DNA of 64,000 nt from Aquariibacter albus (GTDB lineage Bacteria; Pseudomonadota; Gammaproteobacteria; Burkholderiales; Burkholderiaceae_C). This document shows, one piece after another, positions 8,061-16,603 of this stretch. Numbering within the stretch: the first letter of the stretch is position 1; each line of letters starts with the position of its first letter. Where the stretch lies: contig NZ_JACIVI010000001.1 in the NCBI RefSeq assembly GCF_014145335.1, positions 1,426,001 through 1,490,000 on the forward strand. The letters run 5' to 3'. Under the pieces are notes generated by a model. It worked only from the letters and a program-made list of their open reading frames with translations, was not told the DNA's origin and did not search any database. A program made the translations under genes and the position numbers.

Positions 8061-9389
8061 TCAGGACGTGAACCTGCGACCTTCGCTCGCCTGGCCCGTG
8101 CGCTTGAGCGGCGAAGGCCGGGACGAGGATTCGACCCAGCGCCGTACCCGCTCGGCATCGCCGATCCGCGAGTACTTGCCGGCCGAGTCGAGGAACACCA
8201 GGATCAGGTCCCGCCCGGCAAGCCGGGCCTGCATGACCAGGCAGCGCCCCGCCTCCGAGATGTAGCCGGTCTTCTGCAGGACGACGTCCCAGGCCGGGTT
8301 GCGCACCAGGCCGTTCGTGTTGCGGTACTGAAGCTCGCGCTTGCCCACCGCGACGCGATGCTCGGGCGAGGTCGACAGCGAGCGCAGCAGCGGATGCTCC
8401 GCGGTGGCACGCACCAGCAGGGCAAGGTCACGCGCGCTGGAACGGTTCTGGCTGGACAAGCCGGTCGGCTCCACGTAGCGGGTGTCGGCCATGCCCAGGA
8501 CGGTGGCCTTGGCATTCATCGCGCGGACGAAGGCAGGCAGGCCGCCGGGGTAGTGGCGGCCCAGCGCATTGGCCGCCCGGTTCTCGGACGACATCAGGGC
8601 CAGATGCAGCATCTCCCCGCGGCTCAGCTGGGTCCCGGGTTGCAGGCGGGAACTGCTGCCCTTCTCGGTGTCGATGTCATCGGTCGAGATGCTCAGCATC
8701 TCGTCGAGGGGCTGGCCGGCCTCCAGGACGACCAGCGAGGTCATCAACTTGGTCAGCGAAGCGATCGGCAGCACGGCCTCGGCGTTCTTGGCGAGCAAGA
8801 CCTCCTGCGTCGCGGGATCGATCACCAGGGCGGCATTCGACTTGAGGGCCTGCAGGTTGAACTCCGGCAGACTGGCAGCCGGCGGATGGAGGGCCGCGAG
8901 CGACGCGGCCGACCGATCGTGCAGGGTATCGACGGCGGCCGCATGCTGAACCGTGCCCCCGGTGCTGGCCGGGGCAGAGGACTCGCCCAGCTGGGTCGAC
9001 AGCTTCAGCGGGTGGCTGAGCACAGCGGCCGTCGACGGCGAGGCCGCAGCCAGGACACGCGGACCGCCCTTGGCGCGGGGCGCGGGGGCCGCCCGCGAGA
9101 CGCTCGCCTTGCGGCCGGGCCGGCGCGCTTCGGCCTGTCGATCGCTGCCGCTGCGCCGGGCCTTGATCTCACCCGCCGGACGTCGAAGCTGGACGGCGCT
9201 GCCCTTGCGGCGGCTGCTTGCTTCGCCGCGACGCTGCGGCGTGGGGCGGCCCTCACTCGCCTTGCGCGCCTCGGCCGCCTGCAGCGGCGCGGCGGCATGG
9301 GCCGTTGCCGGAGCGAGGATGCTCAGGCCAAGTTGCAGGGCCAGGGCGATCAGGACGGGGCGCAGTCGGGCGCTGAGGGCTGGAAACAC
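8061..9389 (-). CDS. Serine-type D-Ala-D-Ala endopeptidase, PBP7-like (S11)
   Basis: This is a low-molecular-weight penicillin-binding protein of the S11 family that trims peptidoglycan cross-links in the periplasm. All three active-site motifs are present: SLTK at about residue 211, SSENRAANALG (SxN), and KTG in LQKTGYISEAG. The GTG start at 9389 is chosen because GGAG lies 6 nt upstream and a signal peptide follows at once (LIALALQLGLSILAPATAHA). Between the signal and the catalytic domain lies a long Arg/Lys/Ala/Ser-rich stretch of roughly 140 residues, unusual for the family and probably disordered. The domain order otherwise matches PbpG. Confidence 0.9.
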   Translation of the reverse strand: MFPALSARLRPVLIALALQLGLSILAPATAHAAAPLQAAEARKASEGRPTPQRRGEASSRRKGSAVQLRRPAGEIKARRSGSDRQAEARRPGRKASVSRAAPAPRAKGGPRVLAAASPSTAAVLSHPLKLSTQLGESSAPASTGGTVQHAAAVDTLHDRSAASLAALHPPAASLPEFNLQALKSNAALVIDPATQEVLLAKNAEAVLPIASLTKLMTSLVVLEAGQPLDEMLSISTDDIDTEKGSSSRLQPGTQLSRGEMLHLALMSSENRAANALGRHYPGGLPAFVRAMNAKATVLGMADTRYVEPTGLSSQNRSSARDLALLVRATAEHPLLRSLSTSPEHRVAVGKRELQYRNTNGLVRNPAWDVVLQKTGYISEAGRCLVMQARLAGRDLILVFLDSAGKYSRIGDAERVRRWVESSSRPSPLKRTGQASEGRRFTS

Positions 9390-9515
9390 GCGAATCTCCA
9401 CAAGTCGCACCAGTCTAGGGCCAGGCAAAAAGAGACACAAGATCAATAACTTGCAAAGATCACTTGAAGTGTGACCTGGGCATGTGAAACGCCACGGCAC
9501 GCGACGCTTTGCACA

Positions 9516-9552
9516 CCAGCCGGCCCGCCTGGGGTGAAGGCGGGCCGGCTGG
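9516..9552 (-). terminator. Hairpin downstream of leuA
   Basis: A 14-bp perfect stem (CCAGCCGGCCCGCC / GGCGGGCCGGCTGG) with a 9-nt loop lies just beyond the leuA stop. There is no good U-tract, so it may act as a weak terminator or as an RNA-stabilising hairpin. Confidence 0.55.
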
Positions 9553-9558
9553 GCTCGA

Positions 9559-11100
9559 TCAGCCCTGGGCCGCGACCCGCTCCTGCTTGCTGTGCAGCTT
9601 GTTCAGGGCGGCGAGATAGGCCTTGGCCGAGGCCACGACGATGTCGGGATCGGCACCGACGCCGTTCACCACCCGGCCCCCCAGCTGCAGCCGAACCGTC
9701 ACCTCTCCCTGCGATTCGGTCGAGCCGCTGGTGATGGCATTGACCGAATAGAGCAGCATCTCGGCGCCCGACTGGAGCTTCGATTCGATGGCCTTCAGGC
9801 TCGCATCGACCGGGCCGTTGCCCTCGCTCTCGGCCCGGTGCTCGACGGCACCGGCCGCGAAGGCCACCTGGGCGCGAGGCCGCTCGCCGGTCTCGGAATG
9901 CTGGGCCAGCGAGAGCAAGCGGTAGTGCTCCTGCTCGGCCGTCACGCTCTCGTCGCTGACCAGGGCAATGATGTCCTCGTCGAAGATCTCGCTCTTGCGG
10001 TCGGCCAGGTCCTTGAAGCGGGCGAAGGCATTGTTGAGCTCGGCCTCGCTCTCGAGCTCGACGCCCAGATCCTGCAGGCGCTGCTTGAAGGCGTTGCGGC
10101 CGCTGAGCTTGCCCAGCACGATCTTGTTGGCGCTCCAGCCCACGTCCTCGGCGCGCATGATTTCGTAGGTGTCGCGGGCCTTGAGCACGCCATCCTGGTG
10201 GATGCCGCTGGCATGGGCGAAGGCGTTGGCGCCGACCACCGCCTTGTTGGGCTGCACGACGAAGCCGGTGGTCTGGCTGACCATGCGGCTGGCCGGCACG
10301 ATCTGCGTGGTGTCGATGGTCACGTCGAGACCGAAGTAGTCGCGGCGGGTCTTGACCGCCATCACCACCTCTTCGAGCGAGCAGTTCCCGGCACGCTCGC
10401 CCAGGCCGTTGATGGTGCATTCGACCTGGCGGGCACCGCCGATCTTCACGCCGGCCAGGGAATTGGCCACCGCCATGCCGAGGTCGTTGTGACAGTGGAC
10501 GGACCAGATGGCCTTGTCGCTGTTGGGCACCCGCTCGCGCAGGGTGCGAATGAAGTTGCCGTAGAGCTCGGGCACGCCATAGCCGACGGTGTCGGGGATG
10601 TTGATCGTGGTCGCGCCGGCGTCGATCACCGCCTCCAGCACGCGGCAGAGGAAATCGGGGTCGGAGCGGTAGCCGTCCTCGGGCGAGAACTCGACGTCAC
10701 CGACCCGGCTGCGCGCGTAGGCCACCGCGCTGCGGGCCTGGGCCAGCACCTGCTCGCGGCTCATGCGCAGCTTCTTCTCCATGTGGAGTTCGCTGGTCGC
10801 GATGAAGGTGTGGATGCGTGCACGGGCGGCACCGGCCAGGGCCTCGGCCGAGCGCGAGATGTCGCGCTCGTTGGCACGCGACAGCGAACAGACGGTGGAT
10901 TCCTTGATCGCGTCGGCGATCGCCTTCACGGCTTCGAAGTCACCGTTGCTGGAGGCCGCGAAACCGGCCTCGATCACGTCGACACGCAGGCGTTCGAGCT
11001 GGCGCGCGATGCGCAGCTTCTCGTCCTTGGTCATCGAGGCGCCAGGCGATTGCTCGCCGTCGCGCAAGGTGGTGTCGAAGATGATGAGCTTGTCAGCCAT
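9559..11100 (-). CDS. leuA: 2-isopropylmalate synthase
   Basis: LeuA condenses acetyl-CoA with 2-oxoisovalerate, the first committed step of leucine synthesis. The 513-aa protein begins with the HMGL-type TIM barrel ([12 protein letters not shown] at 9-20, metal-binding [25 protein letters not shown]) and ends with the leucine-sensing regulatory domain from about residue 390. The ATG at 11100 gives the canonical [15 protein letters not shown] start. Expression is probably controlled by the leucine attenuator just upstream (leader peptide 11207-11281, terminator 11149-11179). pssA lies upstream on the same strand. Confidence 0.97.
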   Translation of the reverse strand: MADKLIIFDTTLRDGEQSPGASMTKDEKLRIARQLERLRVDVIEAGFAASSNGDFEAVKAIADAIKESTVCSLSRANERDISRSAEALAGAARARIHTFIATSELHMEKKLRMSREQVLAQARSAVAYARSRVGDVEFSPEDGYRSDPDFLCRVLEAVIDAGATTINIPDTVGYGVPELYGNFIRTLRERVPNSDKAIWSVHCHNDLGMAVANSLAGVKIGGARQVECTINGLGERAGNCSLEEVVMAVKTRRDYFGLDVTIDTTQIVPASRMVSQTTGFVVQPNKAVVGANAFAHASGIHQDGVLKARDTYEIMRAEDVGWSANKIVLGKLSGRNAFKQRLQDLGVELESEAELNNAFARFKDLADRKSEIFDEDIIALVSDESVTAEQEHYRLLSLAQHSETGERPRAQVAFAAGAVEHRAESEGNGPVDASLKAIESKLQSGAEMLLYSVNAITSGSTESQGEVTVRLQLGGRVVNGVGADPDIVVASAKAYLAALNKLHSKQERVAAQG

Positions 11101-11148
11101 GAGAACTCCGTGGTCGGGATCGGAGGAAAAGCGCCCGCCGGAAACGAA

Positions 11149-11179
11149 ACGGCCCGCGGGCGCAAAGCACGCGGGCCGT
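11149..11179 (-). terminator. Attenuator terminator of leuA
   Basis: A 10-bp perfect stem (ACGGCCCGCG / CGCGGGCCGT) with an 11-nt loop is followed on the minus strand by TTTCGTTT. It lies between the leader peptide and leuA. Its 5' arm can instead pair with the 3' end of the leader coding sequence (11210-11219), forming an antiterminator. Confidence 0.8.
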
Positions 11180-11206
11180 CGAGGCATGGGATTCAGATGT
11201 GCGCCA

Positions 11207-11281
11207 TCAACGAGCCCGCAAAGCGGCCAGCAGGCCGATTAGGCCTAGCGACAGCAGGAGGGGCTGAGCGATGAACGACAT
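11207..11281 (-). CDS. leuL: leu operon leader peptide
   Basis: This is a 24-codon ORF, too short for standard gene callers, coding for [24 protein letters not shown]. Eight of 24 codons are leucine. Two are CTA, which is very rare in such a GC-rich genome and suits ribosome stalling when Leu-tRNA is scarce. The last codons (GCGGGCTCGT) are complementary to the 5' arm of the downstream terminator, so a ribosome that finishes translation would cover them and let the terminator form. A TACATT hexamer lies 6 nt before the ATG, suggesting a leaderless transcript. Confidence 0.8.
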   Translation of the reverse strand: MSFIAQPLLLSLGLIGLLAALRAR

Positions 11282-11287
11282 GGCTTG

Positions 11288-11293
11288 AATGTA
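11288..11293 (-). promoter_or_regulatory. -10-like hexamer (TACATT) before the leu leader peptide
   Basis: TACATT, preceded by TGC in an extended -10 context, ends 6 nt before the leader ATG at 11281. No clear -35 is present in the short gap after pssA. Confidence 0.4.
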
Positions 11294-11330
11294 GCACGCG
11301 GCTCGTGGATGGATCGCGGAGGCCGGGCGG

Positions 11331-12182
11331 TCAGCCATGAAGCCCGCGTTCATCGGGCTCGTCCATGGAGGTGGCAATCACGCTGACGGGCTTGCCCTTG
11401 CTGCGCTTCCACAAATAGACGGCATAGCCCGAGAAGCCGTAGATCCAGAACAGGCCGAACAGCACCGCCGGCGGATGGATGTTGATCAGCGCGATGCCGA
11501 GTGCAATCGCCACGATCACGATGAAAGGCACGCTGCGCTTGAAGCTCACGTCCTTGAAGCTGTAGAAGGGCACGTTGGTGACCATCGTCAGACCCGCATA
11601 CAGCGTGACGCCGAAGGCCGTCCAGGCCAGGCCGGGAATGTCGCGGGCACCGGTCCAGCCCATGTCGTCAAGCAGCCAAATGAAGCCGGTCACCAGGGCT
11701 GCGGCGGCCGGGCTGGGGAGGCCCTGGAAGAAACGCTTGTCGACCACGCCGATGTTGGTGTTGAAGCGCGCAAGCCGCAGCGCCGCACAGGCGCAGTAGA
11801 CGAAGGCCGCGATCCAGCCGGCCTTGCCCAGGCCCTGCAGGGCCCATTCGTACATGATCAGCGCGGGCGCGGCGCCGAAGCTGACCATGTCGGACAGGCT
11901 GTCCATCTGCTCGCCGAAGGCACTCTGGGTGTTGGTCATGCGAGCGACACGGCCGTCCAGGCTGTCGAGCACCATGGCGCAGAACACGCCGACCGCCGCC
12001 AGATCGAAGCGCTGGTTCATCGCCATCACGATGGCGTAGAAGCCGCCGAACAGGGCCGCCAGCGTGAACAGATTCGGCAGGATGTAGATGCCCTTGCGCC
12101 GAGGGCGGCGTGGCGGCATCGGATCCTCGGGATCCTCGTCCGCGCCCTCCGGCAGGGTGCTCAGCTCGGTGCCGCTGCTCAT
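11331..12182 (-). CDS. pssA: CDP-diacylglycerol-serine O-phosphatidyltransferase
   Basis: PssA makes phosphatidylserine from CDP-diacylglycerol and serine at the inner membrane. The 283-aa protein has the CDP-alcohol phosphotransferase signature, [11 protein letters not shown] followed by GEQMDSLSD, and about eight hydrophobic segments. The N-terminus is acidic and soluble ([20 protein letters not shown]), followed by a basic RRPRRKG stretch before the first membrane helix. Its start overlaps the psd stop by 4 nt (ATGA), so phosphatidylserine synthesis and decarboxylation are translated together. Confidence 0.95.
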   Translation of the reverse strand: MSSGTELSTLPEGADEDPEDPMPPRRPRRKGIYILPNLFTLAALFGGFYAIVMAMNQRFDLAAVGVFCAMVLDSLDGRVARMTNTQSAFGEQMDSLSDMVSFGAAPALIMYEWALQGLGKAGWIAAFVYCACAALRLARFNTNIGVVDKRFFQGLPSPAAAALVTGFIWLLDDMGWTGARDIPGLAWTAFGVTLYAGLTMVTNVPFYSFKDVSFKRSVPFIVIVAIALGIALINIHPPAVLFGLFWIYGFSGYAVYLWKRSKGKPVSVIATSMDEPDERGLHG

Positions 12183-12823
12183 GGCGTGGGCAGCGTGGCC
12201 AGCACGGTGGTGGTGGCGCTGACCTTCTGGCCGGGGGCCACGCGCGGCTGGGCGTCCAGCGGCAGGTAGACGTCGACCCGCGAGCCGAAGCGGATGAAGC
12301 CGTAGCGCTGACCCCGCCTGAGCACGGCCCCGACCTGCGTGTAGCAGAGGATGCGCCGCGCGATCAGGCCGGCCACCTGGACCAGGGTCACCGTGCGGCC
12401 ACCCGCATCGATCACGACCGCATTGCGCTCGTTCTCGGTGGAGGCCTTGTCGAGGTCGGCATTCAGGAACTTGCCCGGGAAGTACTGCACCGCCTTCACC
12501 GTGCCATCCACGCCCGAGCGGTTGCTGTGGACGTTGAACACGTTCATGAAGACGCTGATCAGCAGGGCGTCGCGGCCCGCATAGGGATCGTGCGCGCGCT
12601 CGACCTTGACGATGCGGCCGTCAGCCGGCGACAGCACGGCGCCGGCTTCGGCCGGCACGGCCCGCGGCGGATCGCGGAAGAACTGTACGACGAAGACCAG
12701 CAACAGCCAGGCGATGGCGGCCAGCCAGACGGGCAGGTAGGCCGAGGCGAGCAGCGCGATGACGAGCATGCCGCCGATGAATGGCCAGCCTTCACGGGCC
12801 AGCAGGGGGTGGGGGTACTCCAT
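12179..12823 (-). CDS. psd: Phosphatidylserine decarboxylase proenzyme
   Basis: Psd converts phosphatidylserine to phosphatidylethanolamine using a pyruvoyl cofactor made by self-cleavage. This is the short form of 214 aa. The cleavage pair is G180-S181 in [12 protein letters not shown], and the conserved [13 protein letters not shown]-type segment appears as [13 protein letters not shown]. Two N-terminal hydrophobic segments (about 15-47) anchor it in the membrane. The ATG at 12823 starts [13 protein letters not shown], as in related short Psd proteins; an upstream extension of the frame is ignored. It is co-transcribed with pssA. Confidence 0.95.
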   Translation of the reverse strand: MEYPHPLLAREGWPFIGGMLVIALLASAYLPVWLAAIAWLLLVFVVQFFRDPPRAVPAEAGAVLSPADGRIVKVERAHDPYAGRDALLISVFMNVFNVHSNRSGVDGTVKAVQYFPGKFLNADLDKASTENERNAVVIDAGGRTVTLVQVAGLIARRILCYTQVGAVLRRGQRYGFIRFGSRVDVYLPLDAQPRVAPGQKVSATTTVLATLPTP

Positions 12824-12831
12824 AGCGGGCG

Positions 12832-12837
12832 AGGATA
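12832..12837 (-). promoter_or_regulatory. -10-like hexamer (TATCCT) before psd
   Basis: TATCCT on the minus strand ends 8 nt before the psd ATG at 12823, implying a very short or absent 5' leader for psd-pssA. Confidence 0.35.
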
Positions 12838-12916
12838 ACCGAGGGGGAGAGGCTCGCCTGACAGGGCCCGACCCGGGCCCCCAGGCGGCATGCGGGGCTT
12901 CGGGGCCCCAAAGCAA

Positions 12917-12938
12917 ACCGGCCCCCGCGGGGGCCGGT
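12917..12938 (-). terminator. Rho-independent terminator of sodB
   Basis: A 22-nt perfect palindrome, arms ACCGGCCCCCG and CGGGGGCCGGT, is followed on the minus strand by TTTGCTTT. It lies about 20 bp after the sodB stop. Confidence 0.75.
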
Positions 12939-12960
12939 CGGTCGTCGCAAGCGGCCGGGA

Positions 12961-13542
12961 TCAGCCGAAGTTCTTGGCGGCGAAGTCCCAGTTGACCAAG
13001 TGATTGAGGAAGGTCTCGACGAACTTCGGGCGCTGGTTGCGGTAGTCGATGTAGTAGGCGTGCTCCCACACATCGATCGTCAGCAGCGCGGTGTCGGCGG
13101 TGGTCAGCGGGGTGCCGGCGGCGCCGGTGTTGACGATGTCGACGCTGCCATCGGCCTTCTTGACCAGCCAGGTCCAGCCCGAGCCAAAGTTGCCGACCGC
13201 GCTCTTGGTGAAGGCTTCCTTGAAGGCCGCGTAGCTGCCGAACTTCGCGCCGATGGCCGCAGCCAGGGCGCCGGTGGGTTCACCGCCGCCGTTGGGCTTC
13301 ATGCAGTTCCAGAAGAAGGTGTGGTTCCAGATCTGCGCGGCGTTGTTGTAGATGCCGCCGCTGGACTTCTTGACGATGGACTCCAGATCCATCGATTCGA
13401 ACTCGGTGCCCTTCTGCAGGTTGTTGAGGTTCACCACGTAGGCGTTGTGGTGCTTGCCGTGGTGGTACTCGAAGGTTTCCTTCGACAGGTGCGGCGCCAG
13501 GGCATCGGCGGCGTAGGGCAGGGCGGGAAGGGTGTGTTCCAT
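12961..13542 (-). CDS. sodB: Iron superoxide dismutase
   Basis: SodB is a cytoplasmic enzyme that dismutates superoxide to oxygen and hydrogen peroxide. The 193-aa protein has metal ligands H27 (HHGKHH), H74 (IWNHTFFW), D157 and H161 (DVWEHAYY). Gln at position 70 (NNAAQIWNH) is the mark of the iron rather than the manganese type. The ATG at 13542 gives the family start [11 protein letters not shown] minus-strand TACAAT about 57 nt upstream is a candidate -10, and a strong terminator follows the gene, so it is probably a single-gene transcript. Confidence 0.97.
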   Translation of the reverse strand: MEHTLPALPYAADALAPHLSKETFEYHHGKHHNAYVVNLNNLQKGTEFESMDLESIVKKSSGGIYNNAAQIWNHTFFWNCMKPNGGGEPTGALAAAIGAKFGSYAAFKEAFTKSAVGNFGSGWTWLVKKADGSVDIVNTGAAGTPLTTADTALLTIDVWEHAYYIDYRNQRPKFVETFLNHLVNWDFAAKNFG

Positions 13543-13598
13543 GAGGGGTCCTGGCTGAGGGGGTGGCACCGGGCGGGGGCCTAGAACGGATCGTTTTG

Positions 13599-13604
13599 AT
13601 TGTA
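13599..13604 (-). promoter_or_regulatory. Candidate -10 (TACAAT) of sodB
   Basis: TACAAT lies 56 nt upstream of the sodB start in an AT-richer patch. No clear -35 is visible. Confidence 0.4.
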
Positions 13605-13668
13605 GGCAAGGGAGGGGAAGCCCCCGGAGCCGGCCGTCCTTCACCCGGGGGGCGTGGCCGCAGCCGGC

Positions 13669-14988
13669 TCAGCGGCCACGCCGGGGCCGTCGCCCCGGTG
13701 CAGGCGGCAGCAGCGCCTCGGCCCGCGCCTGCACCCGCCCGTCGGCCAGCACCGCCTCGAAGGACTCGCCGGGCTGAAGCTGCGCGACCGAGCACAGCGG
13801 CTGGCCGCCCGGCGCCTCCAGCCGCGACCAGCCGCGGGCCAGCACGCGGGCCGGGTCCAGGGCATCGAGTCGGACGCCCAGCTGCATCAGCTGCTGCGCC
13901 AGGGCCTCGCGCCGGGTCTGCGCCGCATGCCGGCCGCGCAGGGCCAGGCGGTCCAGGGTCTGGCCGCGGGCCTGAAGCTGACGCTCCAGCGCAAGGCGGC
14001 GACGCTGGTCCAGGCCGGCCAGGCGCTCGCGCTCACGGGCCAGGCGCTGGGCCGGCCGGGCCAGGCGCAGGCCGAGGCGGTCGAGCCGCTCGCCCTCGCG
14101 CTCGAGCCGGCGGTTCATGCCCTCGCCGACCCGGCCCTGAAGCTGCGCCAGCTGCAACAGGAGGCTGTCGCGGCTGGGTGCAGCCAGCTCGGCGGCAGCG
14201 GTAGGTGTCGGCGCGCGCAGGTCGGCGGCCAGGTCGGCCAGGCTGAGGTCGGTCTCGTGGCCGATGCCGGTGAGCACCGGCACCGGGTGGGCGGCAATCG
14301 CGCGGACCAGGGCCGGGTCGTTGAAGGCCCACAGGTCTTCCATCGAGCCGCCGCCGCGGGCCAGGATCAACAGCTCGATCTCCGGCCGGCGCGCGGCCGC
14401 TGCCAGCGCGGCGCACAGTGCAGCCGGCGCGTCGACGCCCTGCACCGGGCTGGGCAGCACCAGCACCCGGACCTGCGGCGCGCGCCGGGCCAGGGCGGTG
14501 CAGACGTCGTGCAGGGCCGCGCCGGCCAGCGAGCTGACCACGCCGATGCAACGGGGCAGCCGGGGCAGCGGCCGCTTGCGTCCGGCCTCGAACAGGCCCT
14601 CGGCCGCGAGTTGGGCCTTGAGCCGCAGGAAGCGCTCGTAGAGGGCACCGACCCCGGCGCGCTGCAGCGATTCGGCGACGAACTGCAGCTCGCCGCGCGG
14701 CTCGTAGACCGCGACGCGGCCGCGCAGCTCGACCGCCTCGCCCTCGCCGGGCAGGCTGGCCAGCAGGGCCGCGGCGCGCCGGAACATCGCGCAGCGCAGG
14801 CTGGCGCCGCCGGCCGGGTCCTTCAGCGTGAAGTAGCAGTGGCCGCTGGCCGCGCGGGTGAAGCCGCTGATCTCGCCGCGCACCGTGACGCTGGCAAAGC
14901 GGGCGGCCAGGGTCTCGGCCACGGCCTGCACCAGGCCGGCGACCGACCAGGCCGGCCGGCCGGCCGCCGAGGTCTCGCCCGGCCTCAT
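13669..14988 (-). CDS. xseA: Exodeoxyribonuclease VII large subunit
   Basis: XseA with XseB degrades single-stranded DNA to oligonucleotides. The 439-aa protein has the N-terminal OB-fold (VTVRGEISGFTRAASGHCYF, about 33-52), the central catalytic domain (CIGVVSSLAGAALHDV; ARGGGSMEDLWAFND; HETDLSLADLAADLRAPTPT), and a long Arg/Leu-rich coiled-coil before the C-terminus. The ATG at 14988 gives MRPGETSAAGRPAWSVAGL. The frame remains open far upstream into lpxK, but that part has no family resemblance. XseB is not in the window. Confidence 0.95.
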   Translation of the reverse strand: MRPGETSAAGRPAWSVAGLVQAVAETLAARFASVTVRGEISGFTRAASGHCYFTLKDPAGGASLRCAMFRRAAALLASLPGEGEAVELRGRVAVYEPRGELQFVAESLQRAGVGALYERFLRLKAQLAAEGLFEAGRKRPLPRLPRCIGVVSSLAGAALHDVCTALARRAPQVRVLVLPSPVQGVDAPAALCAALAAAARRPEIELLILARGGGSMEDLWAFNDPALVRAIAAHPVPVLTGIGHETDLSLADLAADLRAPTPTAAAELAAPSRDSLLLQLAQLQGRVGEGMNRRLEREGERLDRLGLRLARPAQRLARERERLAGLDQRRRLALERQLQARGQTLDRLALRGRHAAQTRREALAQQLMQLGVRLDALDPARVLARGWSRLEAPGGQPLCSVAQLQPGESFEAVLADGRVQARAEALLPPAPGRRPRRGR

Positions 14989-15139
14989 CGGCAGCCCCCA
15001 GCGCACGCTGCGCACTTGCTGCAGCGCACAGCGGATCGAAGGAACTCCACAAGCGCGGCGCCGGTTGCACGGGCCTCCGCAGCCCCTGTCATGCGCCCGC
15101 CATATCGTCTCAAGGGGTTGATTTTCAAGGACATTTTTC

Positions 15140-15156
15140 TGCCTCACGATGAGGCA
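15140..15156. repeat. Small inverted repeat between xseA and lpxK
   Basis: TGCCTCA and TGAGGCA form 7-bp arms around a 3-nt centre in an unusually AT-rich patch (about 15115-15185). No U-tract follows on either strand, so an operator is as likely as a terminator. Confidence 0.3.
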
Positions 15157-15207
15157 ATCTGTTGCGAACGCAGGATTCATGCGCCTTTGCGGGCCGTCAG
15201 AGCAGCT

Positions 15208-15227
15208 TGCCCACAAAGTTATCCACA
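15208..15227 (+). promoter_or_regulatory. DnaA box pair upstream of lpxK
   Basis: TTATCCACA at 15219-15227 is a perfect consensus DnaA box. TTGCCCACA at 15208-15216 is a direct 7/9 match, 2 nt upstream. The spacing of 11 nt start to start, about one helical turn, would place two DnaA molecules on the same face. Confidence 0.45.
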
Positions 15228-15265
15228 GGGACGGTGGATGACCGGAGCCCTGCAAGAGGCGGTCC

Positions 15266-15271
15266 GATAAT
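15266..15271 (+). promoter_or_regulatory. -10-like hexamer (GATAAT) before lpxK
   Basis: GATAAT ends 8 nt before the lpxK ATG at 15280, another case of a -10-like element almost touching the start codon. Confidence 0.4.
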
Positions 15272-15279
15272 CGCCCGCC

Positions 15280-16383
15280 ATGCCGCTCCCCCCCCCTCCC
15301 CGCCCCTGGCGCGTCCGGCTCGAACTGCGCCTGCAGGCGGCCTGGCGCGGTCGCGGTGGCCTGGCCTGCAGCCTGCTGCCGCTGGCCGGGCTGTTCGGCC
15401 TGCTCGGCGCGCTGCATCGCGGGCTCTACCGCCTCGGGCTGCGGCGCGCACGGCATCCGGGCTGTCCGGTGGTGGTGGTCGGCAACCGGATTGTCGGCGG
15501 CGCCGGCAAGACCCCGACCACGCTGGCCGTGGTCGCCGCGCTGCAGGACCTGGGCTGGCGGCCGGGCATCGTCTCGCGCGGGCACGGCCGGCGCGAGATG
15601 GGCCGCATCCTTGGCGTCACACCGGAGGCCGAGGCCGAGACGGTCGGCGACGAGGCCCTGCTGATGCGGCTGCGCAGCGGCGTGCCCGTCTGGGTCGGCC
15701 GGGACCGCGCGGCGGCGGCCGACGCGCTGCGCGCGGCGCATCCCGAGGTCGACGTGATCGTCGCCGATGACGGACTGCAGCACCTGCGGCTGGCGCGCGA
15801 CGTCGAGCTGCTGGTCTTCGACCGTCGCGGCGCCGGCAACGGCTGGCTGCTGCCGGCCGGACCGCTGCGCGAGCCGCTGCAGACCCGATCCTTCGCCCGG
15901 CGGGCCTGCCGGGTGATCTACAGCGACGGGCGGGCCAGCACCGCCCTGTCCGGCCTGATCCTGCAGCGCCGGCTGAGCCCGCCCCAGACCCTGGCGGACT
16001 GGTGGGCGCGCCAGCCCGCGGCGCCGGCCGCGGCCTGGGCTGCACTGCGCGAGGGGCCGCAGCCCCTGGCCGCGCTGGCCGGCATCGCGCATCCGGAGCG
16101 CTACTTCGAGGCCCTGCGGGCCGAGGGCCTGAAGGTGGACGGTCTGCCCTGCGCCGATCACGACCGCCTCGACCCCCTGCCCTGGCCGCCCGGCCTGCCG
16201 CGCCTGCTGCTGACCGAGAAGGACGCGGTGAAGATCCGCCCCGAGCGCCTGGCCCGCGAGCGTCCGGGCAGCTGCGTCTGGGTCACGCCGCTAGACTTGC
16301 CCGCGACCCCGGAGTTGGTTGCGGCGCTGCACGAGGCGCTGGGCCCGCCCCCCGGTCGCGGCGGACCGACCGCCGCCCCCTGA
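15280..16383 (+). CDS. lpxK: Tetraacyldisaccharide 4'-kinase
   Basis: LpxK phosphorylates the 4' position of the lipid A disaccharide precursor at the inner membrane. The 367-aa protein has an N-terminal hydrophobic segment (about 29-45), the P-loop GGAGKTPT at 73-80, and the conserved [19 protein letters not shown] and LLTEKDAVK segments. It heads lpxK-Trm112-kdsB, with adk after it, a group that links lipid A and KDO synthesis. A perfect DnaA box lies about 55 bp upstream. Confidence 0.95.
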   Translation: MPLPPPPRPWRVRLELRLQAAWRGRGGLACSLLPLAGLFGLLGALHRGLYRLGLRRARHPGCPVVVVGNRIVGGAGKTPTTLAVVAALQDLGWRPGIVSRGHGRREMGRILGVTPEAEAETVGDEALLMRLRSGVPVWVGRDRAAAADALRAAHPEVDVIVADDGLQHLRLARDVELLVFDRRGAGNGWLLPAGPLREPLQTRSFARRACRVIYSDGRASTALSGLILQRRLSPPQTLADWWARQPAAPAAAWAALREGPQPLAALAGIAHPERYFEALRAEGLKVDGLPCADHDRLDPLPWPPGLPRLLLTEKDAVKIRPERLARERPGSCVWVTPLDLPATPELVAALHEALGPPPGRGGPTAAP

Positions 16384-16402
16384 CCCCCTGCCGACGCGCC
16401 CG

Positions 16403-16603
16403 ATGGACACCCGCCTGATCGACCTGCTGGTCTGCCCGATCTGCAAGAGCCCCCTGAGCCACGACCGCGAGGCCCGGGAGCTGATCTGCGCCGCCGACCG
16501 GCTGGCCTTCCCGATCCGGGACGGCATCCCGGTCATGCTGGAGAACGAGGCCCGCCCCCTGGACGACAGCTCGCCGACCGCCGTCGAAGGCCTGCCGGCA
16601 TGA
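16403..16603 (+). CDS. Trm112 family protein
   Basis: This 66-residue protein belongs to the Trm112/YcaR family of small zinc-ribbon-like proteins. The motif [11 protein letters not shown] holds the first two cysteines; a further cysteine is at [11 protein letters not shown]. In eukaryotes and archaea Trm112 activates methyltransferases, whereas the bacterial role is not established. It sits between lpxK (19 bp after its stop) and kdsB (4-nt overlap), the usual place for this gene in proteobacteria. The ATG at 16403 gives [12 protein letters not shown]. Confidence 0.92.
   Translation: MDTRLIDLLVCPICKSPLSHDREARELICAADRLAFPIRDGIPVMLENEARPLDDSSPTAVEGLPA

Noticed and set aside
14989-16161. Upstream extension of the xseA frame (open to 16161)
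   Set aside because: The extension is antisense to lpxK and has no resemblance to exonuclease VII; the family start fits the ATG at 14988.
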